From: Sellimonas caecigallum
GTDB taxonomy: Bacteria; Bacillota; Clostridia; Lachnospirales; Lachnospiraceae
Length of the DNA: 64,000 bases
Assembly: GCF_045038405.1 (NCBI RefSeq)
Contig: NZ_CP173660.1
Span: 124,001-188,000 of the forward strand
Direction: 5' to 3'
Shown here: positions 1 through 7,914 of the stretch, piece after piece
Layout of the letters: every line of letters begins with the position of its first letter
How positions within the stretch are numbered: position 1 is the first letter of the stretch
Notes under the pieces: model-generated
Told to the model about the DNA's origin: nothing
The model's input: the letters and a program-made list of their open reading frames with translations, nothing else
Database searches by the model: none
Made by a program: the position numbers and the translations under genes

Positions 1-112
1 GGTTTGGATCCGCCACCACAAGCCGGGCTTTCATTGGATCCAGTCCTCTTTCAACACACTCTACGGATGCATAAAATGATTTAAGATCAATGCACAGATA
101 AGTCCTCTCCAT
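1..112 (-). CDS. Y-family DNA polymerase (UmuC/DinB-type), N-terminal fragment
   Basis: Only the first 37 codons are inside the window; the gene continues past the left edge. The translation begins MERTYLCIDLKSFYASVE and continues with CVERGLDP, which is the first palm motif of error-prone Y-family polymerases: the metal-binding Asp of CIDLKSF and the FYASVE steric-gate region. The start codon at 112 follows a GGAAGGAAA ribosome site. Such enzymes copy past damaged template bases. A LexA-type box just upstream (133-144) supports damage-inducible expression. UmuC-like or DinB-like cannot be decided from this fragment. Confidence 0.85.
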   Translation of the reverse strand, partial: MERTYLCIDLKSFYASVECVERGLDPMKARLVVADPN

Positions 113-132
113 TTTCCTTCCTCCCGTTATTC

Positions 133-144
133 GAACATTTGTTC
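133..144 (-). promoter_or_regulatory. LexA (SOS) box
   Basis: GAAC-ATTT-GTTC is a perfect palindrome matching the Gram-positive LexA operator GAAC-N4-GTTC. It sits 21 bases upstream of the Y-family polymerase start, where LexA would block transcription or early elongation. The next gene upstream on this strand (thioesterase) ends in a terminator, so the box controls the polymerase. Confidence 0.85.
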
Positions 145-190
145 TGTTTTTATCATAACATAAAATATTCTTTTTGTGAAGAGCTGAAAA

Positions 191-228
191 TAAAACAGAA
201 ACACGGCAGATTTTTTCGCCGTGTTTCT
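191..228 (-). terminator. Intrinsic terminator after the thioesterase gene
   Basis: An 11-bp perfect stem, AGAAACACGGC with GCCGTGTTTCT, has a 10-base loop and is followed on the minus strand by TTTTATTTTC. It closes the operon whose last gene ends at 240. Confidence 0.8.
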
Positions 229-239
229 CTCTTTCTTTA

Positions 240-659
240 TTACTCTGTACATTCGCACAGTTCCCTCAGCATATGATCCAGCTCCGGAAACTGCTTTTTC
301 ATTCTAATAGGTACTCCTTCCGGATTCAGGAAACAATGTCCGGAGTGGCCTTTTGCAACTATCTTCTGGCTTTCTTTTTCTTTCATCGTATACCGAATCA
401 GCAGACGCACACCGTTGTACTCTTCCACTTCCACAGAAATCTCTACCTCATCCGGAAAAGTTGTCGTCTTTTTATAGTCACAGTCGACGTGGATGACCGG
501 AGAACTGATTCCTTCTCTCTCCATCCGGTCATATCCCCATCCCGCCTCTTCCAGAAAAGCTACTCTCGCTTCTTCCATCCAGCGGATATAGTTGGAATGA
601 TGGGTCACGCCCATCTGATCCGTCTCATAATAATGAACTTTGTGTACGTATGGTTTCAT
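240..659 (-). CDS. Acyl-CoA thioesterase, YbgC/FadM hotdog family
   Basis: A 139-aa single hotdog-fold protein, the usual size for this family. The N-terminus carries the family signature ETDQMGVTHHSNYIRWMEEAR (quoted here in part: DQMGVTHHSNYIRW), where the Asp near residue 14 is the catalytic base in the 4-hydroxybenzoyl-CoA thioesterase/YbgC group. It probably hydrolyses short or medium acyl-CoA in the cytoplasm. It lies 33 bases after the MATE gene and ends an apparent five-gene operon with an M20 hydrolase and a YfcC carrier, so its substrate may come from that pathway. The exact substrate cannot be read from sequence. Confidence 0.85.
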   Translation of the reverse strand: MKPYVHKVHYYETDQMGVTHHSNYIRWMEEARVAFLEEAGWGYDRMEREGISSPVIHVDCDYKKTTTFPDEVEISVEVEEYNGVRLLIRYTMKEKESQKIVAKGHSGHCFLNPEGVPIRMKKQFPELDHMLRELCECTE

Positions 660-692
660 TCTTCCCCTTCTTTCTGATTTTTTAACCGGTGT

Positions 693-2042
693 TTATTCTA
701 CATTCCATTTCTTTCGTTTATAAAGATAATACCCGATAAAAAAGACAGCCGTCAAGAGCCATGTTACCGGATAACTGAATATGATCGCGGATATCGTCGG
801 GCTGATATGAAGAGCTCCCACAAGCCAGACGATTCTCAGAACACAGATCCCCACAAGTGTGATAATGACAGGCACGATTACATCTCCCATCCCCCGGAGC
901 GTTCCCGCCAGCACTTCGATAAACACATAAACAATGTACCACGGTGTGATCAGAACAAGCATGTCGCTTCCAATCTGAATGACTGTCTCATCCGATGTAA
1001 ACAGACGGAACAGGAAGGATCTCGCAACAATCAGAAAAACTACCAGCACAGCAGAGACTGCCAGATCCATAAGAATACATACTCGTGTACTCTTGTGTAC
1101 ACGCTTCATCTTTCCGGCTCCATAATTTTGTCCCACAAAGGTCGTGATAGAGATTCCGAATGCTGTGCTGATCATCCAGAATACCGCATCCAACTTCCCG
1201 TATGCTGACCATGCAGCCGTCGTGTCTGTCCCGAAAGTGTTGAGGGATGCCTGAATCGCGATATTGGTAATAGCAAATAGCACCGACTCAAACCCTGTCG
1301 GAATCCCAAGTTTGATCTGATATTTCATGGCAGATCCATAAAAACGGATCCCCGAGAGCCGAAGATGCAAAAGCCCTTCCGACTTCATAAGCTTTCTTGT
1401 CACAAGAACCGCACTCACTGCCTGTGCTGTCAGTGTAGCAAGAGCAACTCCAAGCACAGCCATGTGAAACGCAAGTACAAAAAGCAGATCAAGCACGATA
1501 TTGATCAGGCAGCAGGTAATAAGGTAGTAAAGCGGACTCTTGGAGTCTCCTGTTGCCCTCAAGATACTTGATCCCATATTGTATACAAATGTAAAAAGGA
1601 TCCCGCCGAAATAAATCCTCAGATAGACTGTGGAATCATGCATGATTTCCGGAGGTGTGTTCATAAGAAGGAGCATTCTAGGTGCCAGCAGGACTCCCAA
1701 AATACTTAAAACAATTCCTCCCGCAACAGCTACCGCATAGGCATTGTGAACTCCCTGACTGACTGCTTTCTCATTTTTGGCTCCAAAATACTGGGCAATA
1801 ATGACGGATGCCCCGGAAGAAAGACCAGTAAAAAAACCCACAACAAGATTGACAATCTGTGAAGAAGATCCTCCCACACTTGCCAGGGCATTTTTCCCGA
1901 CAAACTGCCCGACAATGACGGTGTCTACTGTATTATAAAGCTGCTGAAAAAATGTGCCGATCATGATCGGAAAGAAAAAGAAAAGAAGCTGCTTCCAGAT
2001 AACTCCCTCTGTGATCTGATTTGTTTGTGTCGTTTTTTCCAT
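693..2042 (-). CDS. MATE family efflux transporter
   Basis: A 449-aa protein with about twelve hydrophobic segments, the normal length and topology for MATE antiporters. The N-terminal FFFFPIMIGTFFQQLYNTVD and IVGQFVGKNALASVG stretches are typical of the NorM/DinF-like Firmicute branch. It would export organic cations or other small molecules using a Na+ or H+ gradient. It is the fourth gene of a tightly spaced minus-strand operon (21 bases after the YfcC gene, 33 before the thioesterase). Its substrate may be related to the amidohydrolase product. A paralogue of nearly the same length lies at 11125-12465. Confidence 0.9.
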   Translation of the reverse strand: MEKTTQTNQITEGVIWKQLLFFFFPIMIGTFFQQLYNTVDTVIVGQFVGKNALASVGGSSSQIVNLVVGFFTGLSSGASVIIAQYFGAKNEKAVSQGVHNAYAVAVAGGIVLSILGVLLAPRMLLLMNTPPEIMHDSTVYLRIYFGGILFTFVYNMGSSILRATGDSKSPLYYLITCCLINIVLDLLFVLAFHMAVLGVALATLTAQAVSAVLVTRKLMKSEGLLHLRLSGIRFYGSAMKYQIKLGIPTGFESVLFAITNIAIQASLNTFGTDTTAAWSAYGKLDAVFWMISTAFGISITTFVGQNYGAGKMKRVHKSTRVCILMDLAVSAVLVVFLIVARSFLFRLFTSDETVIQIGSDMLVLITPWYIVYVFIEVLAGTLRGMGDVIVPVIITLVGICVLRIVWLVGALHISPTISAIIFSYPVTWLLTAVFFIGYYLYKRKKWNVE

Positions 2043-2063
2043 AATAAATTCCCTCTTATCCTG

Positions 2064-3464
2064 TTAAAATGGTCCGTATCCTATCGCATTTGCAATCATT
2101 ACCAAAACAAATGCACTGGCGATCATTGAAACATAGATCTTCCAGCAAAATTTTACCCAGGAGCCATAATCGACCCCGCACAGCGACAGCTGTACCAAAG
2201 CTCCGCCTGGCCAGAAACTGTTTGTGATGCCGTCTCCGTACTGGTATGCCAAAACCAGCACCTGCTGATTGATATTCAGGATTTTTCCGAGCGGCTGCAG
2301 GATCGGCATGATAATGACTGCCTTTCCGCTCCCGGAAATCACAAGGAAATTGAACAATGTCACAAAAACAAAAATAATCAGCAGTGCAAAAACAGAGCCT
2401 TTATTTTCCAGGATCACTGCCATTCCATGCACGATCGTATCCATAATGCATGCCTGATCCATAAGAACTACAACTGCCTGTGCAAGTCCGATAGCAAATG
2501 CGGCTCCGAACACACGGACAGCTCCCTGACAGAACAACTGGCACGCATCGCTTGGATGGATGCGGAACAGAATTACAAGTATAAATCCCATGATAATATA
2601 AATAGCCGCAATCTGCGGAAAAGACCAGGAAAGTTTCATGCATCCATAGCCCTGGATGACGACTGTGGCTGCAAACACAAGTAATCCCAGCACTTTTGGG
2701 GGTGTCATTTCCCCCATATCTTCCAAATGTCCGTCTTTTTTCTGATTTTTATACTCCTCTTTCAATATGCTTGCTTCCGGATTCTTCTTAATTTTGCGGC
2801 AATATGTGTAAAGACCGATAAGGCCGATGAGATAAAACACAAGAAGGCCCACCGCACGAAATCCGATCCCCGAAAAAATCGGAAGGCCCACAATCTGCTG
2901 CGCCACTCCTGTCGTAAACATATTCATAAGGCCGGCGGTAAATCCAACTGTACTTCCCACAATAGCAAGGCCTGTCCCTACAAGCCGATCATATCCAAGT
3001 GCGAAACCGATCGTGACAGCAAGCGGATAAAACGGATAGGCGGCCTCCCCATATCCCAGTACCCCAAACAGTACAAATACGGTATAGAAAATAAAAACAA
3101 CAGAAAATTCTTTTCCTCTTGTTTTCCTGAGTATCTTCTGGATACCCGCGCCGAATGCCCCGCTTACTTCCAGAAGATAGATGACTCCTGAACAGATGAA
3201 AAGTGTTCCCATAATAGAGGCGCCATTTACAAATCCTTTGTAAACTGCCTCAAAATAGTTCATAAATGTGATCGGATTTTCATTTTCAATATAAGCGAAC
3301 TTCTCCGGGTCAATGATTTCCATGCCTGTCTTGCTGTCTGTTACCGTTTCGTATTTCCCGCTCGGGATCAAGTAGGACAGTACTACGATCAGCAGCATGA
3401 TAAAAAGAAGTATGATAAACACATGGGGCATATGAACCCCCTTTTTCTTTGTCTTTCCTTCCAT
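2064..3464 (-). CDS. YfcC family membrane carrier (C4-dicarboxylate/basic amino acid type)
   Basis: A 466-aa polytopic membrane protein starting MEGKTKKKGVHMPHVFIILL, with the family hallmark of an early PSGKYE-like loop (LIPSGKYETV near residue 34). The rest is about twelve hydrophobic segments with two similar halves, as in the DcuC/ArcD/AbgT-like ion-transporter superfamily. YfcC members are poorly characterised and are usually predicted to carry amino acids, peptides or dicarboxylates. It sits directly downstream of an M20 amidohydrolase, a pairing that suggests import of an acylated or amidated substrate that is then hydrolysed. This is inference; the substrate is unknown. Confidence 0.85.
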   Translation of the reverse strand: MEGKTKKKGVHMPHVFIILLFIMLLIVVLSYLIPSGKYETVTDSKTGMEIIDPEKFAYIENENPITFMNYFEAVYKGFVNGASIMGTLFICSGVIYLLEVSGAFGAGIQKILRKTRGKEFSVVFIFYTVFVLFGVLGYGEAAYPFYPLAVTIGFALGYDRLVGTGLAIVGSTVGFTAGLMNMFTTGVAQQIVGLPIFSGIGFRAVGLLVFYLIGLIGLYTYCRKIKKNPEASILKEEYKNQKKDGHLEDMGEMTPPKVLGLLVFAATVVIQGYGCMKLSWSFPQIAAIYIIMGFILVILFRIHPSDACQLFCQGAVRVFGAAFAIGLAQAVVVLMDQACIMDTIVHGMAVILENKGSVFALLIIFVFVTLFNFLVISGSGKAVIIMPILQPLGKILNINQQVLVLAYQYGDGITNSFWPGGALVQLSLCGVDYGSWVKFCWKIYVSMIASAFVLVMIANAIGYGPF

Positions 3465-3492
3465 GTTTCCTCTGGTCTTCTCCTATCTTTTC

Positions 3493-4713
3493 TTATTTAT
3501 TTCCGCGCAGCCAGGACACCGCCACATTTGCATAGATCGCCGCTCCCTCTGAAAACACTTCCTCGTCCAGCACCATATGTGCATTGTGAAGCGGTGCATT
3601 TCCCGGTTTTCCCGCTCCCAAAAAAAGGAACATTCCCGGCACTTCCTGTGTGATATATCCAAAATCTTCCGTCCCTGTCATAGGCGGAATCTGCTTTAGC
3701 TTGTCCGTTCCGGCGATCTCCTGAATATACGGCACGAGTTCTCTGCAAAGTTTTTCATCTGTATAAGTACATGGAGTATGAAATGTCGTCAGCTCATAAT
3801 CGCCTCTCCACGCCTTCACATAAAAATCAATGATTTCCGGCACTCGTTTCCTCAAGTGTTCGGATGCCTCCACATCAAGCGTCCGGATGCCAATGTGCAG
3901 TTCTGCCGTATCCGGGATGATATTCACTGCCGTCCCGCCTTGTGCCACACCGCACGTGAGTGTTGCCATAGCGGCCGGATCCGTTTCCCTTGTGAGCAGC
4001 AGATTAACCGCCTGATAGACTTGATTCATGATCATCAGCGGATCTACACAAAGCTGAGGCTGTGAACTGTGCCCGCCTTTCCCTGTAATTTTCAGAATGA
4101 ATGTATCAAGAGACGCTGAGCAGACTCCCATCACATACCCTGCATCCCCAGAGTTTTCTATGGGCTGAACGTGCATGGCAAAAGCAGCATCTGGCTTCTT
4201 CTCTTTTAGAAGACCGTTCTCTACCATCAGTCGGGCTCCGGCTCCAGTCTCTTCCCCTGGCTGAAATAACAATTTTACGGTTCCTTTCAGTTCCCCTTCC
4301 ATGTCTTTCAGAATTCTCGCTGCACCAAGCAACATAGCCGCGTGGCTGTCATGTCCGCACATGTGTCCCCATTCGCTCCCGGAGCAAAACTTCAAATTAT
4401 TTTTTTCTTTGATAGGGAGAGCGTCCATATCCGCTCGCAAAAGGATGCACGGGCTTCCGCTTCCGATCTGTGCAACAATCCCCTCAGCCTTTTCCATTTT
4501 TGGGAATCCAGCTTCCATGAAATCTCTTGTCATCTTTTCCGGAAGTTGTCCCCCTATCGTTTTCCACTGGATCTCCATCTCGTCGAGCCGGTCTTTGATG
4601 TAAGCGGCCGTCTCCGGCAGATACATTCCCAGTTCCGGAATCTGATGCAGTGCTCTTCTGTCTTCTACAATCTGTCCATGGATTTCCTTTGCTTTTTTCA
4701 ATATTTCATTCAT
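3493..4713 (-). CDS. M20 family metallo-amidohydrolase/carboxypeptidase
   Basis: A 406-aa cytoplasmic protein of the HipO/IlvR/AbgB-like M20D group. Metal ligands are visible in RADMDALPI (about residue 95), MCGHDSHAAMLLGAA (about 117), FQPGEETGAGA (catalytic and ligand Glu, about 150) and MTGTEDFGYI near residue 345. The central dimerisation segment GKGGHSSQP is present. Such enzymes release amino acids from N-acyl or amide conjugates. The start at 4713 follows an AAAGGAGATGG ribosome site. The regulator gene ends 15 bases upstream and the carrier starts 28 bases downstream, so this is one operon. Confidence 0.9.
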   Translation of the reverse strand: MNEILKKAKEIHGQIVEDRRALHQIPELGMYLPETAAYIKDRLDEMEIQWKTIGGQLPEKMTRDFMEAGFPKMEKAEGIVAQIGSGSPCILLRADMDALPIKEKNNLKFCSGSEWGHMCGHDSHAAMLLGAARILKDMEGELKGTVKLLFQPGEETGAGARLMVENGLLKEKKPDAAFAMHVQPIENSGDAGYVMGVCSASLDTFILKITGKGGHSSQPQLCVDPLMIMNQVYQAVNLLLTRETDPAAMATLTCGVAQGGTAVNIIPDTAELHIGIRTLDVEASEHLRKRVPEIIDFYVKAWRGDYELTTFHTPCTYTDEKLCRELVPYIQEIAGTDKLKQIPPMTGTEDFGYITQEVPGMFLFLGAGKPGNAPLHNAHMVLDEEVFSEGAAIYANVAVSWLRGNK

Positions 4714-4728
4714 GGTCCGCCATCTCCT

Positions 4729-5703
4729 TTAGTATTTCTTTTGCATATTTTTTCTATATTCCTTTGGCGTCATGTGGTATTCCTCTCTGAATAACCGATG
4801 GAAATGACTGGAATTTTCATAACCAACAGCTTCCATGATTTCCTCGATGGAATACGATGTCGACTCCAGCAGGTGTCCTGCCTGAATAAGTCGCCTCCTC
4901 TGCAGGTATTTTGTAAATGTGTAAGGTCCATATTTCTTAACGAGACGGCTGATATAGTATGAAGGCTGATTGACACTCTTTGCAAATTCATCCAAGCTGG
5001 CAGTCCGATACTGTTCTTCCACATACTGAAGTGCTTTTAAAACAAGATTTCGCTCATACTCTGACGGAGCACCGATGGTAATTTTGTAGGTCCGGTTCGT
5101 CAGTTCCAGAAAAAGCACTCCCATAGTAGCCTGCAGGATCCTCTGTTCGTTTCTTCTATGATAGATAAGACTGGTAATCATATTTTCCAGAAGATTTTGT
5201 GCCTCTCTCATCTCTTGCAGATGAAAATGCAGATACTTCTCCGAATTTTGCTCCTCTCGTATAACGCCTTCGATAAATCTCCTGAGAATAGTATCTTCAT
5301 TCAGCATTCCCAGCGGATATCGCAGAAATTCCGGAAGGATCATAAAATGGATCGCCACATCGTCATAGGTCGGAATACTGGATTTATGTTTCACTCCCTG
5401 GCGCAAAAACAGAAGATCATCTTTCTCCATCACAAGTTCTGTCTCATTGTCTATGATCTGTTTGAGGGAGCCGCTGCAGATATAGATGACTTCCAGATAA
5501 TTGTGCGCATGGGCGGGATAATCTACAAATCTCGTCCTTTTATATAATCCAATCAGCCCGTTTTCGTCTGTCATTTTCCTGTAATCAACGATATCTTCTC
5601 TCTCTTCTATAGTATAGTACTCCAGAGCACGGGATGCTTTTTGGATGTCGCTCTCCTCGCGGGATGTGATTTTCTTTAATTCTTCGATCAAATCAGGATT
5701 CAT
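4729..5703 (-). CDS. AraC family transcriptional regulator
   Basis: A 324-aa protein. I place the start at 5703 (MNPDLIEELKK), behind an AGAAGGTG ribosome site; the frame stays open upstream, but that stretch lacks a ribosome site and is low-complexity. Residues about 70-150 form a cupin-like sensing domain (YPAHAHNYLEVIYI is its metal/ligand strand pattern). Residues about 225-320 hold two helix-turn-helix motifs ending in the AraC signature SSHFHRLFREEYHMTPKEYR. It probably controls the amidohydrolase-carrier operon that follows 15 bases downstream on the same strand. The ligand is unknown. Confidence 0.9.
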   Translation of the reverse strand: MNPDLIEELKKITSREESDIQKASRALEYYTIEEREDIVDYRKMTDENGLIGLYKRTRFVDYPAHAHNYLEVIYICSGSLKQIIDNETELVMEKDDLLFLRQGVKHKSSIPTYDDVAIHFMILPEFLRYPLGMLNEDTILRRFIEGVIREEQNSEKYLHFHLQEMREAQNLLENMITSLIYHRRNEQRILQATMGVLFLELTNRTYKITIGAPSEYERNLVLKALQYVEEQYRTASLDEFAKSVNQPSYYISRLVKKYGPYTFTKYLQRRRLIQAGHLLESTSYSIEEIMEAVGYENSSHFHRLFREEYHMTPKEYRKNMQKKY

Positions 5704-5925
5704 CTTACACCTTCTTTCTTTCAGTACACCAATTATAACACAAATTTCGTCCTCTTTTATGCAAAAAATGTCCTTTTTGTTTTCATTCGATATTTTTCGC
5801 AAAATCCGACGCTTTTTTTGCAATATAAGTTCTCAAAAAAATGGATATTTTGGTATATACTGGATATGTAAGTTAATACAGGCAAACACTGACTATGTCA
5901 GATGTCATGAGAAGGAGAGATTTAC

Positions 5926-6195
5926 ATGATTCAGTTGGCTGTTCGATTCAGACAAAACGAAGATGTACCTAAATTCGTGGATATTGTAGAGAAACTTCCT
6001 TATCACGCGGATTTGACAAGCGGAAAACGTGTTGTCGATGCCAAATCGCTTTTAGGTGTATTTGCTTTAAGCAAAGCATCCCGTTTGAAACTTTCTATTT
6101 ATGCAAACTATGCAGATATTGATCCATCCCATTTGAATTGCCTTGCAGAATTTTCAGACAAAAAATCCGAATCTGACCGACAGGAAATTGCATAA
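5926..6195 (+). CDS. HPr-like protein lacking the catalytic histidine
   Basis: An 89-aa protein aligning to the phosphocarrier HPr fold, most clearly in the second half: RVVDAKSLLGVFALSKA matches the helix that carries regulatory Ser46 in HPr (here Ser41), and LKLSIYANYADID matches the last strand. The region where HPr has its GIHARPA motif reads RQNEDVPKF, so His15, the phosphate-carrying residue, is absent. It therefore cannot relay phosphate in the PTS in the normal way. It could be a regulatory HPr paralogue phosphorylated on serine, as Crh is in Bacillus, or have another role. It is a single gene behind an AGAAGGAGAG ribosome site and before a strong terminator. Confidence 0.75.
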   Translation: MIQLAVRFRQNEDVPKFVDIVEKLPYHADLTSGKRVVDAKSLLGVFALSKASRLKLSIYANYADIDPSHLNCLAEFSDKKSESDRQEIA

Positions 6196-6220
6196 CTCTA
6201 TTTTTTACACTCATTCCCAA

Positions 6221-6260
6221 AAAGCCCCGCATCTTTTTCAAGATAAAGATACGGGGTTTT
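6221..6260 (+). terminator. Intrinsic terminator of the HPr-like gene
   Basis: The stem pairs AAAGCCCCGCATCTTT with the later AAAGATACGGGGTTTT (one G-T pair) and the 3' arm runs into TTTTCTCG. It separates the HPr-like gene from the promoter of the glutaredoxin-like gene. Confidence 0.75.
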
Positions 6261-6287
6261 CTCGTATTATCAATTATCCTTCTCCTA

Positions 6288-6316
6288 TTGTCCTTACTTT
6301 GAAGTCATGCTATAAT
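6288..6316 (+). promoter_or_regulatory. Sigma-A promoter of the glutaredoxin-like gene
   Basis: TTGTCC at 6288 and TATAAT at 6311 are separated by exactly 17 bases, with an extended -10 TGC in front of TATAAT. The start codon of the downstream gene is at 6347 behind AAAAGGAGTG. Confidence 0.75.
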
Positions 6317-6346
6317 GCAAAAAAAAGAAAAGGAGTGTTGCATTTT

Positions 6347-6622
6347 ATGAAAGTAATTATTTACAGTTCTGATATCTGTCCTGATTGTGTAGAAACAAAA
6401 GACCGAATCGCGAAGGCAAACATGGATGATCTTCGCTGTCTGTTTATCGATATCACAGAAAACACCGGAAATCTGAAACGGTTTCTGAAGCTGCGGGATA
6501 CCCTCGACCTCTTCGATACTGTACGAAGGGATCACATTATCGGTATTCCCCTCTTTCAGTTTGAAGACGGAACTTATCTTCTGGACAAAGAGGAAGCATT
6601 TCGGAAAATGGGAATCATCTGA
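6347..6622 (+). CDS. Glutaredoxin-related protein
   Basis: A 91-aa protein beginning MKVIIYSSDICPDCVE; the start at 6347 is chosen because AAAAGGAGTG precedes it and a promoter lies just upstream. The CPDC at residues 11-14 is a thioredoxin-fold redox centre, and IIGIPLFQFEDG supplies the cis-Pro loop. The size fits the glutaredoxin-related group common in Clostridia, which organisms without glutathione probably use with other thiols. Its partner protein is unknown. The 3' end overlaps the converging YoaK gene by 8 bases. Confidence 0.75.
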   Translation: MKVIIYSSDICPDCVETKDRIAKANMDDLRCLFIDITENTGNLKRFLKLRDTLDLFDTVRRDHIIGIPLFQFEDGTYLLDKEEAFRKMGII

Positions 6623-7328
6623 TTCCTATTTCTCCTGCTTCCGCTTCCCTCTCTTTTGATCCGCTGAAAATACCATCTCCTGCTGCCACGAGAACACCTC
6701 CAAAAACAAGTGGTACTACACAAAACCAACTGGCATGAATACCGTAATGAAGCCACAGCAGGTAAGACACAGCAACCCCGGCATGAAAACTCAAGATCGT
6801 CCCTCCGAAAAACAGTGCTTTTTCCGCCTTTTTCTCTCTTCCTTCCTCATCGTGTGCACTCATCAAATAATCTGTTGCGGAAATAACCGTCTGCTTGAGA
6901 TTGTTCGTGGAAAATATCGTAGAACTCACATAGCCGTTTGCCCCCTTAAACACACACCACTGAAATGCTGTGGCAAAAAACACAGGATACAGCGCAATGA
7001 TCGGATTTGTCGTTCCAGGCACAAAGCCGACCGCCGTAACTGCCGTCAGGTCAAACACAATAGCAGGATACTTCAAATTCCAGCTTGTTGTCTTCTCGAG
7101 CACGACCGACAAAATCATCGCCCCCACATAGATAAGCAGGGCGCAAATACGGATCATAATTTCTTTTGGATTTCTTCCAAGGATATCACAAACAAGCTCG
7201 ATCAGGTTTGCTGTCTGCGCGGATCCAAACACTTCCATCCTGCTTAAAATCGCATAGGCACCTATAAATCCTCCGCAGCATGCCATAATATAGTGAACAG
7301 CGACATCGCATTTCTTCTCTCTCAACAC
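6615..7328 (-). CDS. YoaK family membrane protein (DUF1275)
   Basis: A 237-aa protein with about six hydrophobic segments. The opening VHYIMACCGGFIGAYAIL and GSAQTANLIEL are characteristic of the YoaK/DUF1275 family, whose function is not established. It uses a GTG start at 7328 with an AAGGAGGAG ribosome site 6 bases upstream. It is a single gene with its own promoter (7355-7382) and converges on the glutaredoxin-like gene. Confidence 0.8.
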   Translation of the reverse strand: MLREKKCDVAVHYIMACCGGFIGAYAILSRMEVFGSAQTANLIELVCDILGRNPKEIMIRICALLIYVGAMILSVVLEKTTSWNLKYPAIVFDLTAVTAVGFVPGTTNPIIALYPVFFATAFQWCVFKGANGYVSSTIFSTNNLKQTVISATDYLMSAHDEEGREKKAEKALFFGGTILSFHAGVAVSYLLWLHYGIHASWFCVVPLVFGGVLVAAGDGIFSGSKEREAEAGEIGIR

Positions 7329-7354
7329 TGAAAACTCCTCCTTGACTGTTCTAT

Positions 7355-7382
7355 ATTATAGCACGTTCTTTTTGTTTTTCAA
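7355..7382 (-). promoter_or_regulatory. Sigma-A promoter of the YoaK-family gene
   Basis: On the minus strand TTGAAA is followed after 16 bases by TATAAT, with an extended -10 TGC. The GTG start of the gene is 27 bases further on. Confidence 0.65.
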
Positions 7383-7395
7383 TGGCACGACAAAA

Positions 7396-7446
7396 ATATA
7401 TAAAGGCGGAAAAGAAACACTCCCATATTGCTGCTTCTTTTCCGCC
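7396..7446 (-). terminator. Intrinsic terminator of the Spo0A-C gene
   Basis: A perfect 12-bp stem, GGCGGAAAAGAA with TTCTTTTCCGCC, is followed on the minus strand by TTTATATATTTTTG. It lies downstream of the gene ending at 7481. Confidence 0.75.
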
Positions 7447-7480
7447 CTTCCGGTATCACATTATCCTTTTTTATCATTTG

Positions 7481-7813
7481 TTAACGCTCGTTATGATTTG
7501 TAATATAGAAAGCAAGCATATCAATGAATTCTGCATTTGTCGGTATTTTCTCCACCTTGCATCCTGCAATCCTGCTAAAACCCTCTTCCCCGCTTTGTCT
7601 CCAGCATACCTCTATGGCTGTTCGGATATTTCTTTCCACACTCTGCGGTGTCGTGTGCATTTCCTTTGCCACTTCAGGATAAATATTTTTCGTCACATTC
7701 AGCAGCAAGTCGTCATTTTCCAGTGCTATCATGATTGCTTTTGCCAGTTGATGATACCCTTGATATTTAGAAGTTAGTCCCAAACCTCTCAGTGTTTCAT
7801 AGACTATCTGCAT
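7481..7813 (-). CDS. Stand-alone Spo0A C-terminal DNA-binding domain protein
   Basis: A 110-aa protein that is entirely a Spo0A effector domain: KYQGYHQLAKAIMIAL, NIYPEVAKEMHTTPQSVERN, IRTAIEVCW and PTNAEFIDMLA follow in the same order as in the Spo0A C-terminus. The normal Spo0A receiver domain (about 120 residues before this) is absent, and a good ribosome site (GGGAGGAGGAAAGC) directly precedes the ATG, so this is a designed short protein and not a fragment. It may bind 0A-box-like DNA without phosphorylation control. Its targets are unknown. It is a single gene with its own terminator. Confidence 0.85.
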   Translation of the reverse strand: MQIVYETLRGLGLTSKYQGYHQLAKAIMIALENDDLLLNVTKNIYPEVAKEMHTTPQSVERNIRTAIEVCWRQSGEEGFSRIAGCKVEKIPTNAEFIDMLAFYITNHNER

Positions 7814-7914
7814 GCTTTCCTCCTCCCAACCTCCATACTATCATACAGAGTTTAGCCGGAAATATTTGGAAAAACTACAGTTATCGACAAAATGTAGCAT
7901 CGCTCTTTTCTATA

